A stretch of 64,000 bases of DNA. Origin: Paramecium pentaurelia (lineage: Eukaryota > Ciliophora > Oligohymenophorea > Peniculida > Parameciidae). The notes under the pieces were generated by a model. The model made no database searches. It was not told the origin of the DNA and saw only the letters and a program-made list of their open reading frames with translations. The stretch is taken from positions 1-64,000 of the forward strand of contig CAJJDO010000133.1 in assembly GCA_905183005.1 (NCBI GenBank), read 5' to 3'. Both the position numbers and the translations under genes were made by a program. Each line of letters opens with the position of its first letter. The stretch's first letter is position 1. Of this stretch, positions 37,041 through 48,631 are shown one piece after another.

Positions 37041-37957
37041 TCATCCATTATGTGCTCCTTAAGATTCTGGACTTAAAGGTAAGAACATTAATTTTTATGA
37101 TGGTCCTTTGGCTAAAAGTTGAAGTGTCTCCAAAAATCTTATCTACATAGCAGCCTTACTATCAAGGGCTTGAGCAGCTTCTTTCATCAATTTTGCACTT
37201 TCAACATCAGCCTATGCAGAAATAACTTTTGCTTAAGCTATTCTTTTATTTTTGGCTGCAGCTGCCAAATCAGATTACATCTATGGAGTTAGTACCATAT
37301 CTTTAATGAAAACTTCTTCAATATATATTCCCCATTATTCTGTTGATTTATCTAAGTAAGCTTCAATTGAATCTTAGACTAATTCTCGATGTTCCAAGAG
37401 ATCTTGTAATTGATGTTCTCCACAAACTTACCTCAATGCTGCATATGTCATATCTTTAACAGATTATGTCAATCTTGAAACTCTATAAGTTGCTCTTACT
37501 GGATCTATATAAAATGTTGGAATATCAGTTACCTACCAATAATTCTAAAATACATGCATGTATCTATATTAACTTAAATATTATCCTTTGTTAGAATAAT
37601 CTATCTATCTAAATCCAATACTCTAGTTCTTAAATCTACTTGTATAACAGTATCCTTTCATAATAAATTACAAAAAATTACAGTGCAAGGATTGATTTAA
37701 TTTAGACCTGGTGGTAAACTCCTATGATATTTTCCAAACTTCTCAACTAATCCCAAAGAACTCTGTTAGACTGCATAGAATGGATTTTCACAACAACAAA
37801 ATATACAAGGAAGCCAAGCCTTAAATCAATTGTTTGGTAATACTCTCAAACATCCAGATACATTTCCACAACAATCAAGGCAAGACTCATATGATGTCAA
37901 TTCTCTTTTTTAAGTTAATTAATCTTCTTCATTATTTTACTAATTGTAAACTAACAT
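37041..37957 (-). CDS. Stomatin/SPFH-domain membrane protein
   Basis: The product is 277 aa after removal of introns of 24, 27 and 32 nt. The N-terminus is Cys-rich and probably membrane-anchored (SCLDCCGNVSGCLR, AWLPCIFCCCENPFYAV). The SPFH core follows: SLGLVEKFGKYHRSLPPGLN, TRVLDLDRQIILTKDNIQVN, EHRELVQDSIEAYLDKSTE and QWGIYIEEVFIKDMVLTPQM. The alanine-rich AKVISAQADVESAKLMKEAA helix mediates oligomerisation in this family. Stomatins organise membrane microdomains and regulate channels. Two of the three introns (37820-37843 and 37655-37681) end in AAG; the first contains an in-frame TGA, so splicing is required. The start chosen is the first ATG of the frame. Confidence 0.9.
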
Positions 37958-38338
37958 TAGTTTTTACTCTATTATTGCTTAGGGGTTATTATTCCATTGT
38001 TAATTATATAATATAAATATATATAATATATTAAAAATTACACATTTAAAAATTCAGAGAGAAGATTATATCAAAGATCATGAATTTCACTTAATCAAAT
38101 GTCTCATCATTAGCATAATATATAATAAAAATAAATATTTATTATTATTTAAATATTAGAAATAATAAAGACAAATACAGTATACAACCAATAGAAATAA
38201 AATCAGATTTAAATCATATTCTTTGTTTTATAAGTTTCTTTAAAAATTCTAATCCCTTCTAGAATTTTTATTACTCATATTGTTTTAACACATCAGGTAT
38301 TAATAATAATAATATAAATATAGAAATTAATTGAATCT
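37958..38338. other. Upstream region of the stomatin gene
   Basis: 381 bp of AT-rich sequence without a supported ORF; presumably promoter. Confidence 0.35.
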
Positions 38339-38578
38339 ATGGATAATATTATAGAGAATTCTTTAAACTTCTGGTAGCAACGACTTCATACAACAATTAG
38401 AGATCAAAACTCAATCCTTATTATTCCAAAAAAAATATCAATAGTAGATAGAGTAGTAATAAAATCGGCTTGCTTCTGGAATAAGATGGCTGATGAATTC
38501 TTAGCATAAGGTTCCACAAACAGATCTATGGAAAGTTTGTCCTCTTTACCAAATAAACAGCAGATATCCGATTGCTGA
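38339..38578 (+). CDS. Small hypothetical protein, 79 aa
   Basis: A frame starting MDNIIENSLNFWQQRLHTTI and ending DC at TGA 38576-38578. It has balanced composition with Ser/Gln-rich end (STNRSMESLSSLPNKQQ), more protein-like than the spacer. The minus strand of the same segment also holds an open frame of 70 codons that I consider its shadow. No family is recognised; expression is uncertain. Confidence 0.35.
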
Positions 38579-39014
38579 ATTGTTATTATATTATAATTAA
38601 ATAAGATATACCCCATTAACTAGTAATAGAAAAAACATCATATCAAACTATTCATCAAACAACTATTAAAGTCTCTGTTATTGTTTTAATAATGCTTTGA
38701 AAGACCTCAAAAGTAAATTAAGTATTTTGTTCATAATTAAATTATCAATTTTTGGAGTGTTTATGATTAATATTTATTAGTATCCTAATGTTCGATTACA
38801 TAATGAAATTTTATAAATTTAGATACATTATTTAATGTAAATATTAATGTGTTTAAAATAGAAATCACTCAATTCTTAAAATAGAGATTGTATTAAAAAC
38901 AATTACTCAAATTTTATAAAAATATTTGAAAATTCTCTTTACAAGTATTGAAAACAATCGATTTTATTATATTGTATTTCCTAAATTATATTAAATTAAA
39001 CTACAAAATTTAAC
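38579..39014. other. Spacer before the AGC kinase
   Basis: 436 bp, AT-rich, no coding signal; likely promoter of the AGC kinase. Confidence 0.4.
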
Positions 39015-41102
39015 ATGCAACATCAAGGTGTATTAAGAATAGGATCATAAGATTCATTCTCTAGAAAAAGCTAAATGAATCAATTACACACAACTCCTAG
39101 TCATCGGAAAACCTCATAAAATAAATAACAATCAATAGATTAAATACCAGATAATGCATTAGAAAAGTTTTACTTATATAAACAGAAAAAGAATGATATA
39201 CGAATGAAATAATAATTGAGCAAATAGACACAAAGATCTTCATAGAACTCTATTGCTTAATAAAATAAGTTCTTCATTAATGCAAATTTCGTTAACAATT
39301 AAGGTGGATAATAAAAGCGTTCTGCATAATCTGTTACAATAGAAGCAATGGAATCAGTAAAAAGAACTATCAAAACTGATATGGGAAATCCTGCATCAGT
39401 ATTAAGCAAAGCTAAAAGTTTAGGTCCAGATGAATAAATGTAATAAGTCAAACATCATAATGTTGTTGTTAAATTTGGAAATTAAGACTTTTATTTTTAT
39501 TTTGAATCTCAGTAAGTCTATAGTAATATTTCTTTAGTCTTAATATGAAATAAATTTGGTTTCAAATTTTACAAAGATTACATGATTAAGAATTTGCAAA
39601 TCCATAAGAATGTTATGCTAATTTAAAAGATAAACCATCAGTTAATTAAATAGTTAGTTTTGTATCTTAATAACATTCAATCTCTATAGATTATTATATC
39701 GCTTAACCAGACTTATCATTTAATGTATTTATGAATTCAGGATTGAAACTAGAAGCATTCTTGTTATAAGCATCACCTGATCCAAAAGTTGGTCTTAAAG
39801 ATTTTATATTTTTAAAAAATATTGGAGTAGGAGGCTTTTCTTTAGTGTATCTTGTTAGAAAAAAGGATACTGGAAAATTCTATGCATTAAAATTAATTGA
39901 TAAAGAATTTATTATTGCAAAAAAGAAATAGTAAATTGTTTTAAATGAAAGAAATATAATGACATTACTCAATAGTCCATTTTTATTACATTTATCATAT
40001 GCATTTGAATCAAGATAATTTGTTGTTTTTGTATTGGAATTCTGTCAAGGAGGAGAACTCTTTTTTCAACTTAAATAGATTAAAAGAATGAGTGAAGATT
40101 AAGCATGTTTTTACATATCAGAAATTTGTTTGGTATATAAATTAATTCTTATTCTTAGGGTTTATAAGAGATACATTCTTTAAATATATTATATAGAGAC
40201 ATAAAACCAGAAAATATTTTAATGGATATTGAAGGTCATGTTAGAATAGCAGATTTTGGTTTAAGTAAACCTGAAATTGGAAGAGAAGAAAAAGCATACA
40301 GTTTTTGTGGATCTCCTGAATACATGGCACCAGAAATGTTGTTAAAACTAGGACATTCATAAACAGTAGATTTTTATTGTTTAGGAGCATTATTATATGA
40401 ATTGCTTACAGGATTACCTCCCTACTATTCAACAAATACTAATCAAATTTACTAAGATATTTTATATTCTAAATTAACATTTCCTAATGATGTAAAATTT
40501 TATTATATTATTTAAGTTAACATTGTCTAGAGAAGTCAAAAATTTATTGGTTGCACTTCTTGAAAAAGATCCAATCTAGAGATTAGGTGCAAATGGAGGT
40601 GTTTAGGAAATTTTAAAACATCCTTTTTTCTCTTAAATTGATTTTAAATAATTAGCACTTAAAAAAGTTAAACCTCCATTTAAACCTGATCCTTTAAAAA
40701 TGAATTTAGATGAAAAGGAGTCTCAAAGAGGAGAATTAGATTTTAGAAAAAAAATTGCTTAAGGTAAATCAATGAATTTACCAGTAATATTTGGTTCCTC
40801 TTTTTTTTATGAATCACCTTAAGAAGCATAAACAAAATCTATCTATAAAGAATGGATTTCACATACAAATTTATAACCTAATACTCCATGTGTTGCATCA
40901 TATCATAGTTAAGGAAGGTATCAATTTAAATTAATATAGATCTGCAAAATCTCAGGATATTATTCCATTGATTTAATCAGTTAAAAATAATCCTCGATCT
41001 CGTTAAATGTTAAATTAGAAATCAAATTTTTATAAGGCTTCAGGACAAAAACTCTCTTTAGAAAGAATTAATTAGGAAAAAAAGTTTTTTTCTAAAGTGT
41101 GA
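39015..41102 (+). CDS. AGC-family serine/threonine kinase
   Basis: The product is 662 aa; introns of 26, 26, 25 and 22 nt restore one frame. The first about 260 residues are a basic Ser/Gln-rich region followed by a small globular domain (VVVKFGNQDFYFYFES) that may be regulatory. The kinase domain has the glycine loop IGVGGFSLVYLVRKKD, YALKLIDKEFI, LEFCQGGELFFQLKQIKRMS, the catalytic loop LYRDIKPENILMD, IADFGLSKPE and CGSPEYMAPEMLLKLG, as in PKA/PKB/S6K-type kinases. EKDPIQRLGANGG and KPPFKPDPLKMNLDEK are typical of the AGC C-lobe and tail. The third intron (40492-40516) ends in AAG. All catalytic residues are present (HRD is YRD, common in AGC kinases). Ends 54 bp from the convergent carboxypeptidase gene. 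Confidence 0.9.
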
Positions 41103-41156
41103 CCCAATTAATATATATCAAAATTTATATTATAAACAAAAAGTTTTACTTCATTT

Positions 41157-44003
41157 TCAATTATTAAAATTAAGGTATTATTGAATACCTCTTGTGTTGG
41201 TCCAATGTTTTTTAATTGAATAAAATGAAGATGGAACCAATTGTTTTTATGGTTTTTAACTTATTGAAGAATTCTAATATTAATTCATTGCACTTTTAGA
41301 TTGTTCTGTTTAACCTAATGCTTCATCAATCTATGGTGATGAAAAAAGCTTAGGTTTTATTATAATTCCAAAAGAATCTTCTGTTGTTCCTAATTTTTAT
41401 ACTTATAAAGTATTTCTTAAATTAATTGAGGGATTTTATGTTTTCTAAAATTTTTGCATTTTATTAAACTTATAATTATTGGGTTTTTTTTAATGTTTAT
41501 TTATTCCATGATAGATAGCAGTAACATTATAAGTACAACCTTAATCTGTAGGAAAATGAGTATTTTACATTATTTTTGTATTTAATTCATTTAAAAAAAC
41601 GAAATCTTTAGTAGGAGAGCAGACATTTCCAAATTTAATATTTTTATTATTTGTTTAATTCAACTATGGTCTTTTTATATAAGGTTCAAAAATTTAATCA
41701 GCCATATTTTCTTCATTAATTTCACAATTCAATTCAGATTACCCTCTCAATTTAGCTTCATGTATTAATGTTTTTAATTTGATAGGAGATTTATTTCTAT
41801 TCTGAGTACTCATTTATTCAATTTTTGGTTAAAATCCACTAATATATGATGCTCTAAATGTTTTTATATTACTAGATTCCATTGAATTTTTGCTTGTTAA
41901 AGTAAAAGTTTAATTATCTTTAATTCTATCATCTTATTTATATTATTTATAACTTGTTCTCCTATAAATGTTTTAATTTTAAGTTTATTGAAAGATATTA
42001 TTTGGTTGATCTTCTAAAAATTATTTTTTACTTAAAAACACTGTATGATTGTGTATTGCTGAATTATTTTCACTCCTTATAGATTGTTTTTTATAATCAT
42101 TTACTTTTAAAGATTTTTTAGATTTTTTAATTTTTTTTTATTTATTTGAAGTCAAAATTACATTATTCAAAATTTCATCATCCAAATCATCAGATTCCCT
42201 TTCACTATCAGACTCTCCCTCTGAAAATGATAAATTTGGTTAATCATTTTTCATTTCATCAAATAATTCAGAATATTTTGAATTTTAACAAATCCTCTAA
42301 AGATTCAATTATTTTTCTTCATTTATTTGATTATTAAATTTTTTTTTTGTTTATTTACAAACTTTCTTATCCTTAAAATCACAAAATAAAGTATCTATTT
42401 CTTAAAAATGAATTATAAAATCATTAAATGATTCTCCAAATATTTACCCAAACTAAATCCATTTCTATTCAGTGAAATTCTCTGTATTTTATTCATAATA
42501 ATAACTACTGTTAGATACTTCTAATGTAAAGCAATTAACAAAATCATATTTCTCACAAAAGACAGCTCTTGCAGTATTGACTTTACATCTATTTATTCTA
42601 AATAGACATGAATAATAACGAAAAATTTGAGTTTTGAGAGATAAAATTTTAGCAAATAATCTTGATTTATAATAATTGCAATTCCACAATTGAAATTCGG
42701 GTCCATAAAGAAATGCATTCTTTTTGGCTCTAATAAAATGGAAATATGATACCTGAGTGTCCATGAATATCTATAAAACCAACAATTTGATCTCCATATA
42801 CTTAATACAAATCAGATATCAATTATTTCATTGCATTAACTGTTGGATATAATTTCTTACAACTATCTCTAAATTATCTATTCAAGTCTCTCCCTGCACA
42901 ACCTGTCCTATAATTACCAAATATTACTCCATCAACATTCATCATAGGGACTATCACAAAAATTAATCTTATAATTATTTTATTACTTACTAATCTAATA
43001 ATTTGTCTGCTTGACTTGAACTCAAATACTCTAACAAACCCTACATAACCCATGATGAATTTGATTCTCCAGGATGAATTCGTGCTTATATTACAACTAT
43101 TTTTTTCTTTAAAATATTTCCTTTAGAGAATGTTAATTTAGGAATTTACACTCCACTTAAAGAGTAACAAAAAAATGATTATTCCATATACTAAGAATTT
43201 AAGGATTTTAAAAAATTATTTAATTTACTAAATGTGTATGGAATGCAATAGGCTATCCTTATTTTATCATCCTTTTTTTTATTCATAATAGTAAATGTCA
43301 GACAATAATATTATTTTTAAATTTCTTTAAATTAACATTTATATGCCCCATATTTCACATTTTCTCCCTCTTATTACCAATCTTAAGAATCTCTTTAAAT
43401 ATAAGGTTTCATTCCGCGTTCATATAAACACCTTTTTTTACGAAAATTACAAATGTTAAATTTAATTGATTCAATATTTTTCAAACCTGTAACTTCAAAG
43501 TAATACCAAAGTGTATGACCTTTAGTATTTGTATCAACTCTCATGTATAAATCATATTCTAATTCAGATTTCTAAATTGCTAGATCTAAGTTCCCACTTT
43601 CAAATTATGAATTAAATTTTATTTCGTATTCAAAATTTGGATTCATTCCTACAAATAACTATTAATTTTGAGATTATTTGACTTTATAATTTTTAGTATT
43701 TTTGATTTTATAATTAGATTATGTTGAGAATTATTTATGAAATTGCATTGCTTCATTTGGCCTATAACCTAAATAAACTATCTTATTTGGGTCATTTTAA
43801 TTGTAAAACTCAATTAGATGATCATTCAATTCATTATAGAACTATACATTTATCATCTCTTCCTGTTATTATGTAGGAACCCATCCTAAAACCATATCAT
43901 TTTCTAAAGAGTAACTTTTGTTAATATGATCAATTGGTTGAGGTAATTATCTAGACTTGGTATCATCCTCAAAGTAGAATTCTGTAAGTTTGCTTTCCTT
44001 CAT
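41157..44003 (-). CDS. Cytosolic carboxypeptidase (M14, CCP/AGBL-like)
   Basis: Zinc peptidase that trims glutamates from tubulin. The product is 932 aa from three exons. The N-terminal domain contains EYDLYMRVDTNTKGHTLWYY and IAYCIPYTFSKLNNFL. The active site follows: zinc ligands in ARIHPGESNSSWVMQG (HxxE), substrate residues NVDGVIFGNYRTGCAGRDLN, the third zinc ligand in FIDIHGHS, and the catalytic Glu in NCFTLEVSNSSYYYE. All are intact. Intron 42968-42990 ends in AAG; the second (about 42729-42753) needs a GAG acceptor to keep the HGHS-AKKNAFLYGPEF alignment. After the domain, an Asn/Gln/Ser-rich tail of nearly 400 aa runs to TGA 41157-41159. In a ciliate it probably adjusts glutamylation of axonemal tubulin. 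Confidence 0.9.
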
Positions 44004-44152
44004 ATTGATTAAATTATTGAGTTGTAGTTAGAGTTTATATAAATTAATAAAACTTTAAAAACATTCAAGATAACCAATCTGATATTATATGATATAAATA
44101 ACTAATTAAGATATATGTAAAAATAAGTTATTGCTTGAATGTTAAATTAATC
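44004..44152. promoter_or_regulatory. Short spacer between YTH and carboxypeptidase genes
   Basis: 149 bp containing the end of the YTH gene's transcript and the carboxypeptidase promoter. No in-frame TGA lies between the two genes in the carboxypeptidase frame, but the translation here (hydrophobic, low-complexity) is not protein-like. Confidence 0.45.
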
Positions 44153-46366
44153 TCATTTATTTTTAAGTATTATCCTATCCCTAATTTAATTTCCACTTCC
44201 CTTTTGAATATATAATAATGAATACTTGTTTTTAGTCTTAAATTACCACTGACTTTTTTGCTTAACTTTGTTGATTAGTTATTTATTATATACTTTTTGA
44301 TGGAGCATCTTTTATGATCTTCATAGAACCTGGATTTAATTATTTTTGCTATTCAACACTATCTGGCATACTTTAGCTTTTTTCTTAATTTACTAATAAT
44401 ATCCTTTTTTTAGAATCACTATTTAGAATATTTGATTATTGTGATTCACTCTGTTTTGTTAATACTAATTATTCAGCTTGTGTAATTATAACAGGTTAAA
44501 TCAAAGGTTAAAATTATTAGGTATTTTTTATTGGGGAATCCAAAACATTCAAAATAACTCCAAGATCTACTTGGTCCTTCTATTCTGGTCTAATTGATGT
44601 TTATTCTAATTCAAGATCTTGTTGCTCTTACACTTATTTATGGGAAGATAATGACACAGATGAACTATTTTATTAATTTTTTGGTACTAGTTTTCTCTTG
44701 GTTATTCGCTTTATGAAGCTAAATCAAAGGTCTTCTTATTTTTATTTGAGTTATGACCTTATCTTCTGTCTTCACTTCTAGATCGAGGTTTAGATCTCTC
44801 CTCGCTTCTCTTTTTTGTTGTTTCTCTTCTATAATCTTTATGTTTCTTATTATTGTAATCTCTATCTCTCTCTTTGTCACCACCTCTCGATCTATCTTTA
44901 TCTTTCTTTCTCTCTCTATCTTTTCTATCCGATCTCTCAAAAGATTTCTCTTTGGACTTTTCTCTATTTTTATCTCTTTCTCTATCTTTATCTTTTTGCT
45001 TTCTATCATAATCATATTTAGAGTCATTCCTCTCTTTTTATCTATGATCATCTTTTTTATCATATTTGCTTTTATCAAATTTTTCTCTATCTCTATTATT
45101 ATCTTTGTCTTTATCTCTTTATCTATCTTTTTCTCTGTCTTTGTTGCTTTCCCTCTCTCTTTCTTTTTCTTTTTCTTTTTCTCTATCTTTTTCTTTTTCT
45201 TTTTCTTTTTCTCTATCTCTATCTTTTTCTTTTTCCTTTTCTTTCTCTTTTAGCTTTAATTTTTCTAACATTTCCTTTTCTTCTCTATCTCTCTTTTCTT
45301 ATTCTTTTTATTAACGTTACTCTTTTTCTCTGTCTCTTTCTCTCTATTCTATTTATTCCTTTGCTCTCTCTCTTTCTCTTTGCTCTCTTTAATCTTTTTC
45401 TTTCTAGTATTCTTTTTCTCTTGTCTGTCTTTCTTTTTCTCTTTAATCCTTATCTATTATCTATTATGTATTAGAATACTATCATATACAACAAACTCTG
45501 ATAAATTTTGGCTTTTTATATCTTCTCTGTTATCTTTTTTTTCATTGCTTTTTTTTTTTTTTATCTTTGCTTCTTCTTTAACTTCTTTCTTTGCTTCTTC
45601 TATCTTTACTCCTTCTTTCCCTACTTTTACGATCATAACTTTTTTTATCTTTTCCTCTATCTTTGCTTGATTTTCTTCTATCTTTATCTTTTTCTTTATC
45701 TTTATCTTTTTCTTTATGACGACTTCTACTTTTACTACTTTTTTATTTATCATTATCATGTTGTCTAAAATTTTTGCTAATTATTTCACCAAATTTTTGT
45801 GGTATCACAACACCCCATTAAACTTAAGGTTTATAAGGTTCTTATTTTTAAAGTAATGATAATAACTTTGAATAATTATATATATTATACTTATTCTGCT
45901 GTCTAACAAGTTAATTCTTAGACATCTTTACAATGATTGACTGGTTTCATTTCATTCAAATCATTTTTGATATTTTTAGTTTTTTCAAAATTAAGCACGC
46001 CTTTAAATATCCACTCTACTTTAACAAATGATTAGAAAAACTCTTGTAATTTACTCAAATTTTGCTATTATTCCTCCTAATGAGATAACTTTTAAGAAAT
46101 ACGGTAAGATAATCGAAATCAGTTGGTTCATTCTAAATTGTACCAAAAGCAATAAATGATTGTTGATCCAAACAACTCAAAAAGACTCCTACTTATTCAC
46201 ATACTTAGGCTGCATTCCTTAATTACTAATCAAATCTTTTTTGTAAGAAAATCACTTTATTATTTAGACTTTAATCAGCTTGTCCTCTGGTCTTGTATTT
46301 AATTATAAAGAATTTATTAGAGGGTGATTTAAAGATGTCTAAATAGAAATCAAATTTACCTTCCAT
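44153..46366 (-). CDS. YTH-domain protein with RD/KE-rich and Gln-rich tail
   Basis: YTH domains bind N6-methyladenosine in RNA. Residues about 10-185 match a YTHDC1-type domain: SPSNKFFIIKYKTRGQADQS, a core with LDQQSFIAFGTIQNEPTDFD, then FVKVEWIFKGVLNFEKTKNI and LNEMKPVNHCKDVQELTCQ. The first cage Trp (GxWST in relatives) is not found; the aligned segment reads NNKVIFLQ. A charged RD/KE tail of about 330 aa follows (REKFDKSKYDKKDDH; KDRERKKDKDRSRGGDKERD), as in splicing factors, then a Gln/Ser tail to TGA 44153-44155. Introns of 26, 25, 29 and 22 nt are supported. Two single-base frameshifts are needed: at a T14 run (45549-45562) and near 44691-44694. They offset each other, so the product would be about 703 aa. 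Confidence 0.65.
44860..45450 (-). repeat. Low-complexity coding tract (GAAAAA/GATAGA-type)
   Basis: On the plus strand this is an almost pure pyrimidine tract (cttttt and ctctat units). It encodes alternating acidic-basic residues (EKEKDRDR) of the YTH protein on the minus strand and gives long Ser/Phe/Leu-rich shadow frames on the plus strand. Confidence 0.8.
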
Positions 46367-46731
46367 TATCAATTTAATATAAATATATTGATGTAAAAAA
46401 ATAATAATTTAAAACTAAAATATTTCTATTCTTAATCTATTTTGATAAATCTAGAATAACATTAAAAGAATTTATAAAATATAGCTTTTCAACTTTTTTA
46501 ATATTTTTGCCACAATTTTAATTATTATTGTTATTATTATAAAAAAAAGGCAAACAAAATATTAAGATATAGACTGTCTAGCTAATAATAGTATATACTT
46601 TATGACAAATAGTTGTGACTTAAAATACATTTATTATTAGTAAGTGGGATTTAGTCATACAATAAAATTTATTAAAATAATTTATAATTAGATAATATTT
46701 AATTATTGTTCCCTTATATTTGATCAAATTG
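46367..46731. other. Spacer between two minus-strand genes
   Basis: 365 bp: promoter of the YTH gene and 3' end of the upstream unknown gene. No ORF was seen. Confidence 0.4.
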
Positions 46732-48279
46732 TCAGAAATAGTCATCCTTTGATAATTACAGAGTTAATTCTGATATTTTAATATTGAAATTTATTTATTT
46801 ATTTTCCTATTCACTATTTCTATTTGTTTCAGATTTATCCAATTATTTAATATCTTATTATTCTTCATCCTAATCTTATTAAATTTTCTCTACTTCTTCT
46901 AATTGAATTTATAAATCATTAATTTATTATATTGGATTGAGTTCTTAAAACATATCACCAAATTATTAACCTTGAAATAAATCTGTTTAAAGGAATCCTT
47001 ATAATAAATCATCTATATCCTTTTTCTATTTTAAGGAATCAATAGTTTATTAAATTTTAGGATAACAAGAAGGTTTTTAAAGTGTCACTTTATCATAAAT
47101 TTGATCAGTAGTATTTGTTAAACTTTTATATGATATCAAAAAATGTAGATTATGATCTTGTTTATTCAATGCCCACCATTCTAAATAAGATTATTATTTT
47201 GTCCATTCTCTTATAACCATATCAGATGCATCAAATGCTAAACTTTATTTTCTAGCCTTTAGAATTTATTCTAATTGATTCTTATGTAATATTAAGAAAG
47301 ATGCATTGTCTTTGTCAAATTTTTATGCTACTATTTTATCCTATTTAATAATTTTTTCACTTAATTCTTTCAAATTTTTTGTATATTCACAAGGTTTCAA
47401 TACAACTTAGCCAAATAAGATCTTTCTTTCAATATTTGAAGATAAATATTGGATTGTTTCTTTAGCATTATGAAGTTTGGAAAAATCTATCTTTTCACAT
47501 AAAACTCTATATTAAGGGGGGAATTAAACTAATAGAACAATAGGTATTTTAATTTTGTTATCAAATAAAATTATTTATTTTGAACAATACACTCCTATTG
47601 ATGGAGCTCCTTATATTCCATCATAAATTCTTATGTCTATTTCATCATCATCATCTTTTCCATTTTCTTAGATCTTAACTTTTTTTTCTTAAATTGGTTC
47701 TATTGGTTAAATTGATTCTGCAAAAACCATATTTGGTTTTGCTGCAAAATTACCTTTTTAATCTGTTATTTAATTTTTAGTTTTAACAATTGTAATTTTG
47801 TTAGCAACTAAAACTGCTTTTTTTGAACTAATTTATTTGGTATTCAGAGGATCATATTCTGATTTCTATAGAGTTTTATTTAAAATATCTTAATCATAAT
47901 CTTTTAGTTATTTTTTCTTTTCTAATAATTTGAAGATGGATTGAGTAGCAAGTTCTTGCTTTTTTAATTTTTAAGCAATATTTATATAATTATTTTAATT
48001 TATGCCTTTAAATAGCGAAACAACCTTTTCAATTTTACTACTATACAAATGAACATTGACTGCATGTTCTAAATAAATTGTGTTCTCAATTTCTTTAACT
48101 CTGGCTAAAATGATCTATTCATTCATCTCTTTAAGTAGAGAATTAGCTTATATTAGATCAGCGACTAGATAATAAGCATAAATGATATATGTACTTTGAT
48201 TTCTTTTTTGAATTCTAAATTCTATAGTAATAACTGCAGGTACAAATGACTATTTTTTTCCTCCATTAATTTTTTTCAT
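46732..48279 (-). CDS. Hypothetical protein, 515 aa
   Basis: A single frame without introns from MKKINGGKKQSFVPAVITIE to TGA 46732-46734. The first 150 residues are helical and Lys-rich. The middle has an acidic linker (ENGKDDDDEIDIRIYDGIQG) and then a globular segment (DNKIKIPIVLLVQFPPQYRV; KILFGQVVLKPCEYTKNLKE) faintly resembling a SPOC-type beta-barrel. The C-terminus is a Gln/Glu-rich tail (QLEEVEKIQQDQDEEQQDIK). No confident family. The length and codon pattern support a real gene. Divergent from calpain with 352 bp between the starts. Confidence 0.65.
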
Positions 48280-48631
48280 TTTATTATTAATTTAATAAAA
48301 CAAAGCTCATTAACTATTTTTCTTATTTTAAACACAACTAAATAATTAGATATTAATTAACATGATCATTTTTATTTAATATTGAATTTTACAAAATAAA
48401 ACAAACCAATTTACTATGATTAGTTTGATTACTTTATATTCTTACCCTTCTTTATAAAAAAAAAAACAATATAACAAATTATGATAAAGAGAAAATATAT
48501 CTATTGTATCTAATTTTAACTAAATTTATATAATGAAATAAAAGATAAATACATATAAATATATATATATTAATTCGATATTTAAGCCAAGTGTTGTTAT
48601 TTATTAGAGAAGATATTTATTTTAATAAATA
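48280..48631. promoter_or_regulatory. Divergent promoter region
   Basis: 352 bp between the hypothetical 515-aa gene and calpain, with an alternating TA tract at about 48560-48570. No specific binding site is recognised. Confidence 0.35.

Noticed and set aside
42146..42337. Plus-strand 63-codon His/Ser-rich frame
   Set aside because: Antisense of the carboxypeptidase tail.
44004..44700. Single fused YTH-carboxypeptidase gene, since the frame is open from the Gln-rich tail to the carboxypeptidase ATG
   Set aside because: The translation in the spacer is not protein-like, and a 22-nt intron followed by GSGNQIRDRIILKNK and TGA gives a natural end to the YTH gene.
44753..45314. Long plus-strand frames rich in Ser, Phe, Leu and Ile
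   Set aside because: They are the antisense of the purine-rich tract that encodes the RD/KE tail of the YTH protein; composition is purely a result of the pyrimidine run.
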